From contig DASVWD010000103.1 of assembly GCA_036389795.1 (NCBI GenBank), forward strand, positions 1 to 39,507: a stretch of 39,507 nt of DNA. Direction: 5' to 3'. The notes under the pieces are model-generated. The model saw nothing but the letters and a program-made list of their open reading frames with translations. It ran no database searches and was not told the origin of the DNA. This stretch comes from Longimicrobium sp. (GTDB lineage Bacteria > Gemmatimonadota > Gemmatimonadetes > Longimicrobiales > Longimicrobiaceae). The translations under genes and the position numbers were made by a program. Each line of letters opens with the position of its first letter. The first letter of the stretch is position 1. This document shows, piece after piece, positions 1 through 6,533 of this stretch.

Positions 1-138
1 CTCGGCTTGCGTGTGCCCCTGCGAGATGAGCCAGAGGGCCTGGAAGTGGTTGCGCTCTGACCGGTCCGTCGCCGCCTGGAAGCGCTGCTTCAGCTGCTCC
101 GGCGTCAGGTGCGTCTCCAGCTTGGTTCGGCGCGCCAT
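1..138 (-). CDS. IS630-family transposase, N-terminal fragment (cut by window edge)
   Basis: Reading leftwards from the ATG at 138, the frame is open to the window edge and gives 46 residues beginning MARRTKLETHLTPEQLKQRF and continuing into NHFQALWLISQGHTQAE. This is the start of the helix-turn-helix DNA-binding domain that opens IS630/Tc1-mariner-type transposases, which recognise the element ends before the DDE catalytic domain cuts and joins DNA. The DDE domain would lie beyond base 1 and cannot be seen, so it is unknown whether the element is intact. The 3' half of a structured repeat lies just upstream, possibly disrupted by this insertion. A host helix-turn-helix protein is the less likely alternative. 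Confidence 0.7.
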   Translation of the reverse strand, partial: MARRTKLETHLTPEQLKQRFQAATDRSERNHFQALWLISQGHTQAE

Positions 139-460
139 CAGCTCCTCCGAGTCACAGGGGACGGAACCCTCCTCCTCGGACCTCTAAGATGTCACGCCGG
201 ATACTGAATATCTAGAACTTTGCTATGAAAAATGGTATCAGCCAACCTTTCGCGCAGTCCCCACCCGCAGATCCTTCGGGCGCACGAACGCCGGCGCAGA
301 CGCGGCTTCGGCGCATGCACCCTCAGGATGACAGCGTTTTGCTTTGATGCGATGAGGTGGGTGTCGGCTCTGCCGTTCCCCTCAACCGCGCAGCGGGGGA
401 GGGGAGCGCGCCCTCCGGCTGCGAGGAACGAGCAGCCGAGGGTCGCGCGGGGGAGGGGGC
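139..460. other. Intergenic region with no supported gene
   Basis: This gap lies upstream of the transposase fragment and downstream of the leftward aldolase gene. It includes an AT-rich patch at about 198-232, unlike the surrounding GC-rich DNA, which could be the end region of the IS630 element. The right half of a structured intergenic repeat follows at 264-339. The short frames here look like chance openings in high-GC DNA. Confidence 0.5.
264..339. repeat. Half copy of structured intergenic repeat (GAAGGATCT / GTCATCCTGAGG family)
   Basis: Bases 264-278 (CCCGCAGATCCTTCG) and 321-339 (CCTCAGGATGACAGCGTTT) match the inner and outer right-hand arms of the complete element at 7197-7390. The left-hand arms are missing. 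The truncated side faces the IS630 fragment, so insertion of the transposon may have removed or displaced the other half. Confidence 0.6.
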
Positions 461-1810
461 TCAGCGCCGGCTCTGGAGGATGTGCAGGAAGGAGCGGCCG
501 CGCAGCTCGTCGAGGGTGAGGCCGGTCATCTCCAGCGCCTCGGCCTCGGTGAGGGCGCCGCAGTTGATCGCCCGCAGGAAGTAGTTGAGCAGCCCCTGCC
601 CCGTGGCCGCGTCGTCGAACACGCCGCCCGACAGCGTGGCCCGCGCCGCCTGCTCCACGAAGTTGCGGAGCCGCGCCGCCGCCGGCTCCACGCTCTCCAG
701 GAAGAACGCGAATACCGCCGCGTAGCGCGTCACCAGCTGCGCCGGGTGCAGGTCCCACCCCTGGTAGAAGCCGTGCGCCAGCGAGTGGCGCACGTCGTCG
801 TAGTGCAGCCGCCAGGCGCGGTGCATCCCGGCGCGGTTCTCGGCGAGCTGCGCGGCGGTGAGCGGCGGCCCCTCCGGCGCAGCCCGGTGCACGGGGACCG
901 GCATCGCCGTGGTCGCGCCGTCCGAGAGCCGCACGCCGGTGCCCGCGAGCGACACCTGCATCACGTGCCGGGCGAAGTCGCACGCGGGGTGGCGCAGGTG
1001 CTGGTGCGCGGCGGTGATCCCCAGCCCCGCCGTGTAGTCGTAGGCGCCGAAGTGCGCCGCCGCGATCCGCCCGGTTCCCGCGCGCACCAGGGCGGGGAGC
1101 GCGGCGCGCCCGTCGGGGCCCACCACGGCCTGCGGCGTCTCGACCATGATCTCGAAGCGCAGGCTCCGCGGCTCCAGCCCCAGCCGCGCCTCCAGCGTCT
1201 CCAGCACGTCGCCGAAGTAGTCCACCTGCTCGGCCGCGGTCACCTTCGGCAGCGTGAGCACGAAGCCGGGCGGCAGCCGCCCCCCGGTGTTCTCCAGCAG
1301 CGCCGTCAGGAACAGGTCCAGCGTGCGGACGCTGCGCTCGTGCAGCTCCTCGGTGAGCGGCTTGACGCGGATGCCGACGAACGGCGGCAGCGTCCCCTCC
1401 GCCAGCCCGCGCGCCACCTCGCCCGCGGCGGAGGTCGCGGTCGCGTCCTCCTCGGCGTCGGGGCGGTGGCCGAAGCCGTCCTCGAAGTCCAGCCGGAAGT
1501 CCTCCACCGGCTCGCGCGCCAGCTTGTCGGCCACGCGCGCGTACACCCGCCCGGCCAGGACGCCGCCGGGGAGCCCCACGGCTTCGACCAGCGTCGCCGC
1601 GTCGGGGGCGTATTCTTCCAGCGCGCGGCGGGCGAGGGCGCCGAGCTTGACGGCGGTGTCGGCGCGGAAGAGGTGCGCGCCGCCGTAGACGGTGTGCACC
1701 GGCTGGCGCGCGCCCTCGTCGCCCGGGTACTGCCGCGCGAGCGCCTGGTTGACCTTGCGCAGCCGCGAGGCCTGGTCGAGCAGCTCGTGCGGGTCGAGCG
1801 TGGTGCGCAT
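461..1810 (-). CDS. DUF6986-type aldolase (HpcH/HpaI/CitE-like)
   Basis: The 449-residue protein resembles the proteins now called DUF6986, a branch of the HpcH/HpaI aldolase and citrate-lyase-beta TIM-barrel group. Near residues 35-45 it has the typical RQPVHTVYGG stretch. Acidic residues follow in FRLDFEDGFG (a likely metal site) and again in RFEIMVETPQAV, and AAHFGAYDYTAG matches the CitE-like barrel. The substrate is unknown; these proteins probably cleave or form a C-C bond next to a carboxylate. It starts 5 bases after the GuaD-like deaminase stop, so the two are probably co-transcribed. A start further upstream in this frame was rejected because it would overlap the deaminase out of frame. 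Confidence 0.75.
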   Translation of the reverse strand: MRTTLDPHELLDQASRLRKVNQALARQYPGDEGARQPVHTVYGGAHLFRADTAVKLGALARRALEEYAPDAATLVEAVGLPGGVLAGRVYARVADKLAREPVEDFRLDFEDGFGHRPDAEEDATATSAAGEVARGLAEGTLPPFVGIRVKPLTEELHERSVRTLDLFLTALLENTGGRLPPGFVLTLPKVTAAEQVDYFGDVLETLEARLGLEPRSLRFEIMVETPQAVVGPDGRAALPALVRAGTGRIAAAHFGAYDYTAGLGITAAHQHLRHPACDFARHVMQVSLAGTGVRLSDGATTAMPVPVHRAAPEGPPLTAAQLAENRAGMHRAWRLHYDDVRHSLAHGFYQGWDLHPAQLVTRYAAVFAFFLESVEPAAARLRNFVEQAARATLSGGVFDDAATGQGLLNYFLRAINCGALTEAEALEMTGLTLDELRGRSFLHILQSRR

Positions 1811-1815
1811 CCGGC

Positions 1816-2376
1816 TCACCCGTTGTAGATGGCGCCCTTGCGGGAGCGGTAGAGCTCCAGCACCTCGTTGGCCTCCGCGCGCAGCACCCCGTGCACGATC
1901 TCGATGCCGCGCTCGCGCAGGTAGTCGTGCGACTCGGGGAAGACGGGGCCCTCCTCGAAGTGCAGCCGCCGCGCGTCGTCGCGGTGGGCGCCGCACACCA
2001 CGCGGGTGACGCCGCTCCAGAGGGTGGCGCCCAGGCACATGGCGCACGGCTCGCAGCTGGTCACCAGCTCGTGGCCGCCGGGCGTGCGCAGCGAGAACGA
2101 GCGGAGCCGCGCCTGCGCCATCATGAACGCCACCATCTCGCCGTGCAGCGTGCAGTTGTTCAGCCGCACCACGCTGTTGACCCCCACCCCCACCGCCCTG
2201 CCGCTCTCCCGGTCGAAGACGACGGCGCCGAACGGCCCGCCCGTGCCCTGCAGCACGTTCTGCCGCGACAGCTCGACGGCCAGGCGCATCTTCTCCTCGT
2301 CGGTCCCGTAGCGCCGCTCCCACTCCACGGCGCCGTCGATCCAGTCAGGAAGGTCTATCGTGATGGTCGGGATCAT
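1816..2376 (-). CDS. Nucleoside/guanine deaminase (GuaD-like, cytidine deaminase fold)
   Basis: The 186-residue protein carries the zinc signature of the CDA/deaminase fold: H78 and E80 in LHGEM, then C111 and C114 in SCEPCAMC. GGPFGAVV lies near residues 46-53. The family hydrolytically deaminates guanine (to xanthine) or related bases in the cytosol. The SCEPCAMCLGA block fits GuaD-like members better than tRNA adenosine deaminases. I chose the ATG at 2376 because GAGGAAA sits about 5 bases before it; an ATG seven codons upstream lacks this. Its partner is the DUF6986 aldolase directly downstream, suggesting a purine or ureide catabolic unit. The exact base used is not certain. Confidence 0.8.
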   Translation of the reverse strand: MIPTITIDLPDWIDGAVEWERRYGTDEEKMRLAVELSRQNVLQGTGGPFGAVVFDRESGRAVGVGVNSVVRLNNCTLHGEMVAFMMAQARLRSFSLRTPGGHELVTSCEPCAMCLGATLWSGVTRVVCGAHRDDARRLHFEEGPVFPESHDYLRERGIEIVHGVLRAEANEVLELYRSRKGAIYNG

Positions 2377-2422
2377 TGTGATTTCCTCTGATGACACGAA
2401 TCTCAGGCGCGAAACGGCGAGA

Positions 2423-2764
2423 TCAGACGCCGGGGGAAAGCGCCAGGAACGCGGCCTCGGGGTCGTCGTGGAAGTAGCTCACGGAGATGAACCGCTCCCT
2501 CAGCAGGGAAGCGGTTTCCGCGACGGAGCAGTTTCCCAGGCGTAGCCAGACGACCTTGGGCGGGGCGCCCAGCAGAAGGCTGCGCTGGTGGAAGTCGGAG
2601 TCCTTGGAGACGACGGTGTAGCCGTTCTCCGCCGCGTACGCCCAGATCTCGGTGTCGGAGGCCGCGCCCATCCCCAGCATGTGCACGTGCATGCACTCGG
2701 GGTAGATGTCGGCCAGCAGACGCACCAGCCGCGGCGAGAGGTTCTGGTCGAAGAGGAGCCTCAC
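2423..2764 (-). CDS. DUF5615 PIN-like protein, probable toxin
   Basis: The 113-residue protein begins VRLLFDQNLSPRLVRLL, with a conserved Asp in the first strand. It continues with DTEIWAYAAENGYTVVSKDSDF, the second acidic cluster of the Mut7-C/PIN-like fold named DUF5615. Such proteins are presumed Mg-dependent ribonucleases acting as toxins, though activity has been shown for few. The GTG start at 2764 overlaps the antitoxin TGA as GTGA, so translation is coupled. DUF5615 beside DUF433 is a recurrent pair. Growth inhibition here is inferred from the pair only. Confidence 0.8.
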   Translation of the reverse strand: MRLLFDQNLSPRLVRLLADIYPECMHVHMLGMGAASDTEIWAYAAENGYTVVSKDSDFHQRSLLLGAPPKVVWLRLGNCSVAETASLLRERFISVSYFHDDPEAAFLALSPGV

Positions 2765-2988
2765 AGGCCGGGGACCGCCACCAGCTTGCGCTCGATGTCC
2801 GCCGCGAAGGCGTAGCAGGCCCGGATGTCTTCGGGCTCGAGGTAGGGGAAGTCGGCCAGGACCTCGGCCTCGCTCATGCCTGAGGCCAGGTAGCCGAGCA
2901 CGTCGTACACCGTGATCCGCATGCCGCGGATGCACGGCTTGCCGCCTCGCTTGTCCGGCTCGATGGTGATGCGCTCGCGGTAGTCCAT
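2761..2988 (-). CDS. DUF433 protein, probable antitoxin
   Basis: The 75-residue protein has the DUF433 pattern: RITIEPDKRGGKPCIRGMRI, then VYDVLGYLASGMSEAEVLADFP and LEPEDIRACYAFAA. The C-terminal half is a helix-turn-helix-like three-helix unit. DUF433 proteins are small and usually sit before DUF5615 toxins, presumably binding and neutralising them and repressing their own promoter. The ATG at 2988 is preceded by GGAG. The length is normal for the family and no key part appears missing. Confidence 0.8.
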   Translation of the reverse strand: MDYRERITIEPDKRGGKPCIRGMRITVYDVLGYLASGMSEAEVLADFPYLEPEDIRACYAFAADIERKLVAVPGL

Positions 2989-3057
2989 GTCTCCACGCTA
3001 GGGCGGGTGAATCGGCCCGTCAACCCTTGCTCCGGACGGGAGTTCGCCGTCCGCCGC

Positions 3058-4152
3058 CTACTCTCCCCCCAGCGCGGCCGCGAGCAGGCCGTGGAAGTGG
3101 TGCGTCCCCACCTCGCGGCGCGGCGAGTAGCGGCCGCGGTGGTACAGGCGCGAGCGCACGCCCTTCTGCACGGCCTCCACCACCTCCTCGTCCTCCATCT
3201 CCACGCGGTGCAGGTCCGCCCCGGCGCCCGAGGCGCGCCTCGCCGCGTCCCCCACGTACGAGAGGAAGGAGACGCGCGTGCGCTCCGGCCCCAGCGGCTG
3301 CACCACGTTCACCGACAGCCCCCAGGGGTAGAAGTTGAGCATCAGGTTGGGGAAGAGCCACCAGTAGTACGCCGCGATCAGCTCGCCCCGGTCGGGGTGG
3401 CCGGCCGGGAGCGCGAACGCCTCGGCCGCGTGCTTCGTGGTGCCCAGCTGCAGGCTGCACCAGGCGAAGGTCTCGGTGCGGTACGTGGAGTAGTCCAGCG
3501 CGTCCGAGAGCGAGGCGTGCACGAAGGGGATGTGGAACTCCTCCAGGTAGTTGTCGACGTACAGCGCCCAGTTGGCGTTCAGCAGGTAGTCGCGCGAGGT
3601 CGCCGGGTCGAAGACGAGCTCGTCCAGCGGCAGGAAGCCCACGCGCTCGCGCACGGGCCCGATCCACTCGTCGAACGTGCACGCGGGGTCGACCGCCGTG
3701 AAGGAGAGCGGACCCCAGCGCTCCAGCGGCAGCCGCGGCAGGTCGTCCGCCGGCGAGGGGAAGTTCTCGACGCCCTCGAACTCGGGCATGAAGGTCATCT
3801 TCCCGTCCAGCGCGAAGCGCCGCCCGTGGTAGCGGCAGCGCAAGGTCCGCGCGTGCGTCTCGCCCTCGCACACCACCGTGCCCCGGTGCGTGCAGACGTT
3901 GGAGAGGCAGCGCACCACCGCGTCTTCCCCGCACGCCAGCACCAGCGGCTCGTCCAGGCACCCCTCCAGCAGCGTGAACGGCAGCAGGTGCCCCGGCGCC
4001 TTCACCCGCTCGGCCCCGCGCACCAGCTGCCAGCTGCGCGCGAACACCCGCTCCCGCGCCCGCGCGTACCACTCCGGCGCGTGGTAGACCTCGGCCGGCA
4101 GCGTCTCGGCGCGGTGGATGTCGGGGTCGATGGCGAACGGCGGGACGGGCAT
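3058..4152 (-). CDS. Rieske non-haem iron oxygenase, alpha subunit type
   Basis: The 364-residue protein has a Rieske [2Fe-2S] site at C87-x-H89 and C106-x-x-H109, with the context SNVCTHRG and CRYHGRRF. The catalytic domain has H207 and H212 in NYLEEFHIPFVH and D321 in EMEDEEVVEAVQ, the expected 2-His-1-carboxylate iron site. E204/E205 stands where bridging Asp is found in naphthalene-type dioxygenases, which resembles choline or carnitine monooxygenase-like members. These enzymes use NAD(P)H electrons, passed by a reductase, to hydroxylate or demethylate small molecules. No reductase or ferredoxin gene is in the window, so its electron donor is encoded elsewhere. The substrate cannot be told. 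Confidence 0.85.
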   Translation of the reverse strand: MPVPPFAIDPDIHRAETLPAEVYHAPEWYARARERVFARSWQLVRGAERVKAPGHLLPFTLLEGCLDEPLVLACGEDAVVRCLSNVCTHRGTVVCEGETHARTLRCRYHGRRFALDGKMTFMPEFEGVENFPSPADDLPRLPLERWGPLSFTAVDPACTFDEWIGPVRERVGFLPLDELVFDPATSRDYLLNANWALYVDNYLEEFHIPFVHASLSDALDYSTYRTETFAWCSLQLGTTKHAAEAFALPAGHPDRGELIAAYYWWLFPNLMLNFYPWGLSVNVVQPLGPERTRVSFLSYVGDAARRASGAGADLHRVEMEDEEVVEAVQKGVRSRLYHRGRYSPRREVGTHHFHGLLAAALGGE

Positions 4153-4219
4153 CGGCGGGCTCGGGAGACGGGTAATCGAGTGCGGGGAGAATGTAGCCTT
4201 GGGGCGGCGCTCGGACAAA

Positions 4220-4434
4220 GGCGACTGAAGTCGCAGCAACAGCAGGAAGCCTCGCCTCGCAGGGTTCGGCGCGGGGGTGAGGTCGGCGCGCGGCGAGGCT
4301 TGGATCGGCGTGGAGGAAAGGGGAGGCGCTTCACGACCGACAATCTTGACCCTGCCACTCCAGAAGCCAGTCTCCACGCGGAACTAGCCTCCGCAGGAGG
4401 CTTCCTGCCGTTGTTGCTGCGGCTTCCAGCCGCC
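4220..4434. repeat. Inverted-repeat intergenic element (GACTGAAGTCGCAGCAAC family)
   Basis: The left arm at 4220-4252 (GGCGACTGAAGTCGCAGCAA, then CAGCAGGAAGCCT) pairs with the right arm at 4398-4434 (AGGCTTCCTGCCGTTGTTGC, then TGCGGCTTCCAGCCGCC), with a few mismatches and a short insertion. The enclosed bases include smaller palindromes. Related right-arm sequence recurs at 8950-9000, so this is a dispersed, foldable element and not a gene. Confidence 0.6.
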
Positions 4435-4466
4435 CGGCCCGGAGATAGCCCGGTCGAAAGAGCCCC

Positions 4467-4495
4467 TTGACACACCGGCCCGTCGATTTTATTTA
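4467..4495 (+). promoter_or_regulatory. Probable sigma-70 promoter for arsR operon
   Basis: TTGACA at 4467-4472 is a perfect -35 box. At 17-base spacing lies TATTTA (4490-4495), a weak -10 box inside an AT-rich island that is striking in this GC-rich DNA. The predicted -10 overlaps the TTAAC half-site of the operator, as expected for a self-repressing ArsR promoter. Confidence 0.5.
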
Positions 4496-4513
4496 ACATA
4501 TAGGTTAATTAAC
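4493..4513. promoter_or_regulatory. Probable ArsR operator (three TTAAC/GTTAA half-sites)
   Basis: TTAAC at 4493-4497 and GTTAA at 4504-4508 form an inverted repeat with a 6-base spacer. GTTAA at 4504-4508 is joined directly to TTAAC at 4509-4513, making a perfect 10-base palindrome. The site overlaps the -10 box and lies just before arsR, so binding by the encoded repressor would block transcription. Binding is inferred. Confidence 0.5.
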
Positions 4514-4531
4514 AGAGAGGCTAAGTGAACG

Positions 4532-4885
4532 ATGCCGACGGATCGCCTCAGCGCCACCTTCGCGGCCCTCGCCGACCCCACGCGGCGGGCGATCCTGGCG
4601 CGCCTGTCCCGGGGCGAGGCCACGGTGACGGAGCTGGCGGCGCCGTTCGACATGAGCATGCCCGCCGTCTCCCGGCACCTGAAGGTGCTGGAGCGCGCGG
4701 GGCTGATCGAGCGCGGCCGCGAGGCGCAGTGGCGGCCCTGCCGGCTGCAGGCGGAACCGCTGAAGGAGGTGGAGGACTGGGTGGAGCAGTACCGCCGCCA
4801 CTGGGAGGAGAGCTTCGCCCGGCTGGACGAGTACCTCCGTGAACTGCAGACCAGGAAGAAGAGCGATGACAGCGGGAATCCCTAG
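4532..4885 (+). CDS. ArsR-family winged-helix repressor
   Basis: The 117-residue protein shows the ArsR pattern: ATFAALADPTRRAILARL (helix 1-2), TVTELAAPFDMSMPAVSRHL (recognition helix region) and KVLERAGLIERGREAQWR (wing). No metal-binding CxC pair is present, so this is the metal-independent SdpR/YceH-like type that is usually found with AHSA1/SRPBCC genes. It probably represses its own operon through the half-sites upstream. GAGAGG lies about 12 bases before the ATG. Its end overlaps the next gene by 20 bases, indicating coupled translation. The inducing signal is unknown. Confidence 0.88.
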   Translation: MPTDRLSATFAALADPTRRAILARLSRGEATVTELAAPFDMSMPAVSRHLKVLERAGLIERGREAQWRPCRLQAEPLKEVEDWVEQYRRHWEESFARLDEYLRELQTRKKSDDSGNP

Positions 4886-5375
4886 CACGGCCGCCGCCCC
4901 GGCGCAGGTGGCGTGGGCGGACGGCGACCTCGTCGTCACGCGCGACTTCGGCGCGCCGCGCGACCTGGTGTTCCGCGCCTGGACCGAAGCGGAGCACTTC
5001 GCGCGCTGGTGGGGGCCCAGGAACTCCACCCTGTCCTTCTGCCGGCTGGACGCCCGCCCCGGCGGAACCCTGCACTACTGCCACCGCCTCCCCGGCGACG
5101 AAGACGTCTGGGTCGCGGGCGTCTACCGCGAGGTCGCCGCGCCGGAGCGGATCGCCTTCACCTGCTTCTTCTCCGACGAGGCCGGCGGCCGCGTCGAGCG
5201 CCCCGGCTTCCCCCCGGAGATGACGATCACGGTCACCTTCGCCGAGCACGGCGGCGGGACGCGGGTCACCGCCCGGCACATGGGCCTCGAGGAGGACCGG
5301 GGCGAGGTGCAGGGCTGGATCGAGGGACTGGACCGCCTGGAGGAGTACCTGGCGGGCGCTTCAACAACGCGATGA
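4866..5375 (+). CDS. SRPBCC/AHSA1-family protein 1
   Basis: The 169-residue protein has the AHSA1-type START-like signature: VVTRDFGAPRDLVFRAWTEAEHFARWWGP, then RPGGTLHYC, VYREVAAPERIAFT, and a C-terminal helix GWIEGLDRLEEYLAG. These proteins form a helix-grip pocket for hydrophobic ligands; the ligand here is unknown. The ATG at 4866 lies inside the end of arsR and gives the usual family length. A start 27 bases earlier is possible but less likely. It is the second gene of the ArsR operon. Confidence 0.85.
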   Translation: MTAGIPSTAAAPAQVAWADGDLVVTRDFGAPRDLVFRAWTEAEHFARWWGPRNSTLSFCRLDARPGGTLHYCHRLPGDEDVWVAGVYREVAAPERIAFTCFFSDEAGGRVERPGFPPEMTITVTFAEHGGGTRVTARHMGLEEDRGEVQGWIEGLDRLEEYLAGASTTR

Positions 5376-5383
5376 GCTTCCAC

Positions 5384-5401
5384 GCGGCCGGAACCGGCCG
5401 C
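5384..5401. terminator. Small intergenic palindrome between the two SRPBCC genes
   Basis: GCGGCCGG at 5384-5391 and CCGGCCGC at 5394-5401 form a near-perfect palindrome in the 67-base gap. There is no T-run, so it may attenuate rather than end transcription, or stabilise the upstream message. Confidence 0.3.
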
Positions 5402-5442
5402 GCACCCCCGCCCTCGCGAACGACGGAACAGGAAGGATCGAG

Positions 5443-5934
5443 ATGACCGCAGACACGAGCAGCACCGGCGCCGCCGCCGCGAACGCCGCGGAGCGCGAGA
5501 TGGCCTTCACGCGCGTGTTCGACGCGCCGCGGGAGCTGGTGTGGGAGGCGTGGACCGACCCGGCGCACGTCGGGCACTGGTGGGGCCCGCGGGGCTTCAC
5601 CACCACCACCCACGAGATGGACGTGCGGCCGGGCGGCGTCTGGCGCTTCGTGATGCACGGCCCCGACGGCACCGACTATCCCAACAAGGTCGTCTACACC
5701 GAGGTGGTGAGGCCCGAGCGCCTGGCCTACGACCACGGCGGCGACGACGGCACCGACGACGTGAGCTTCCAGGTGGTCGCCACCTTCGACGACGAGGGCG
5801 GCCGGACCCGGCTCACCATGCGCATGCTCTTCGCGTCGGCCGAGGAGCTGCGCAGGGTGATCGAGGAGTTCGGGGCCGAGGAGGGCGCCAACCAGACTCT
5901 CGACCGCCTGCGCGAGTACCTGGTGCGGATGTGA
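5443..5934 (+). CDS. SRPBCC/AHSA1-family protein 2
   Basis: The 163-residue protein is a second START-like ligand-pocket protein: FTRVFDAPRELVWEAWTDPAHVGHWWGP, then VRPGGVWRFVMHGPDG, EVVRPERLAYDHG, and a C-terminal helix ending ANQTLDRLREYLVRM. It is paralogous to the preceding gene and is read in the same direction after a 67-base gap. GGAAGGA upstream is a good ribosome binding site. The biochemical role is unknown. A strong hairpin directly follows the stop and probably ends this transcription unit. Confidence 0.87.
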   Translation: MTADTSSTGAAAANAAEREMAFTRVFDAPRELVWEAWTDPAHVGHWWGPRGFTTTTHEMDVRPGGVWRFVMHGPDGTDYPNKVVYTEVVRPERLAYDHGGDDGTDDVSFQVVATFDDEGGRTRLTMRMLFASAEELRRVIEEFGAEEGANQTLDRLREYLVRM

Positions 5935-5950
5935 GACGCCGCGCGCGGAA

Positions 5951-5980
5951 AACGCCCACCCCGTGCGCGGGGTGGGCGTT
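5951..5980 (+). terminator. Strong hairpin after SRPBCC gene 2
   Basis: AACGCCCACCCC (5951-5962) pairs perfectly with GGGGTGGGCGTT (5969-5980) around a 6-base loop. This 12-bp stem lies 17 bases past the stop codon. No T-run follows, so it is a hairpin-only terminator. It separates the ArsR operon from the ECF42-type promoter that begins 3 bases later. Confidence 0.7.
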
Positions 5981-5982
5981 CG

Positions 5983-6009
5983 TGTCGAAATCGCGGCACC
6001 CCGTTCGTC
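5983..6009 (+). promoter_or_regulatory. Predicted ECF42-type promoter upstream of doxX
   Basis: TGTCGA (5983-5988), a 17-base spacer and CGTC (6006-6009) fit the ECF42-type pattern as I recall it, TGTCGA with CGA/TC at -10. The spacer (AATCGCGGCACCCCGTT) and the following bases (GCCTGGATGAAGC) also resemble the promoters at 9146, 9704 and 11231. It implies that doxX and the following fusion gene belong to the sigma regulon encoded at 13120. Confidence 0.65.
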
Positions 6010-6075
6010 GCCTGGATGAAGCAGCGAAAATCCCGGCGGACGTCGGCGCCGGAATCCCGAACCGGAAAGGACCTC

Positions 6076-6528
6076 ATGTCGATCTTCGCGCCCTCGCCTT
6101 CGCCCTGGACCGGCCGCATGCTGAGCGTCTTCCGCATCGTCGCCGGCGCGATGTTCATCATGGCCGGGACGATGAAGCTGTTCGGCTACCCGCCCAGCCC
6201 CGTGCCGGACACGCCGCCGATCCCGGTGATGTCGCAGATGTGGATCGGCGGCGTGCTCGAGTTGGTGGGCGGGCTGCTCATCACGCTCGGCCTGTTCACG
6301 CGGCCGACAGCGTTCGTGCTGGCGGGCGAGATGGCCGTGGCGTACTTCCAGTTCCACGCGCCCACGGCGTTCTGGCCGACCACGAACATGGGCATGCCCG
6401 CGGTGATGTACTGCTTCTTCTACCTGTACCTGATGTTCGCCGGCGCGGGGCCGTGGAGCCTCGACGCGCTGGTCGCCCGCTCACGCGGCGAAGCGGCGTC
6501 GCCCGAGTTGCGCATGGCCGGCGCGTGA
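6076..6528 (+). CDS. DoxX-family membrane protein
   Basis: The 150-residue protein has about four membrane segments: MLSVFRIVAGAMFIMAGTMKLF, WIGGVLELVGGLLITLGLF, AFVLAGEMAVAYFQFH and MYCFFYLYLMFAGAGPWSLD. The FRIVAGxxFxxxGxxKLFG motif and the GPWSLD ending are typical of DoxX/YphA proteins. Their function is poorly known; some are linked to thiol oxidative stress. The ATG at 6076 is preceded by GGAAAGGA. An in-frame ATG at 6016 was rejected because it would lie at the predicted transcript start. The gene lies under an ECF42-type promoter and is followed by the Lar-SnoaL fusion. Confidence 0.85.
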   Translation: MSIFAPSPSPWTGRMLSVFRIVAGAMFIMAGTMKLFGYPPSPVPDTPPIPVMSQMWIGGVLELVGGLLITLGLFTRPTAFVLAGEMAVAYFQFHAPTAFWPTTNMGMPAVMYCFFYLYLMFAGAGPWSLDALVARSRGEAASPELRMAGA

Positions 6529-6533
6529 GCGCG

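Larger units (their letters stand above)
4153..4531. other. Divergent intergenic region between Rieske oxygenase and ArsR
   Basis: No gene is supported in these 379 bases. Most is occupied by the inverted-repeat element at 4220-4434. The last 70 bases hold the arsR-side promoter and operator. The segment just upstream of 4152 should hold the oxygenase promoter, but no convincing -35/-10 pair was seen there. Confidence 0.5.

Noticed and set aside
1811-2323. Reading the DUF6986 aldolase frame further upstream as a 620-residue protein fused to the deaminase
   Set aside because: The extension runs in another frame through the deaminase gene and encodes Arg/Gly-rich sequence. The aldolase has its own ATG at 1810.
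6016-6075. ATG at 6016 as the start of the DoxX protein
   Set aside because: It lies at the predicted transcript start of the ECF42-type promoter, adds a charged leader not seen in the family, and lacks a ribosome binding site, unlike the ATG at 6076.
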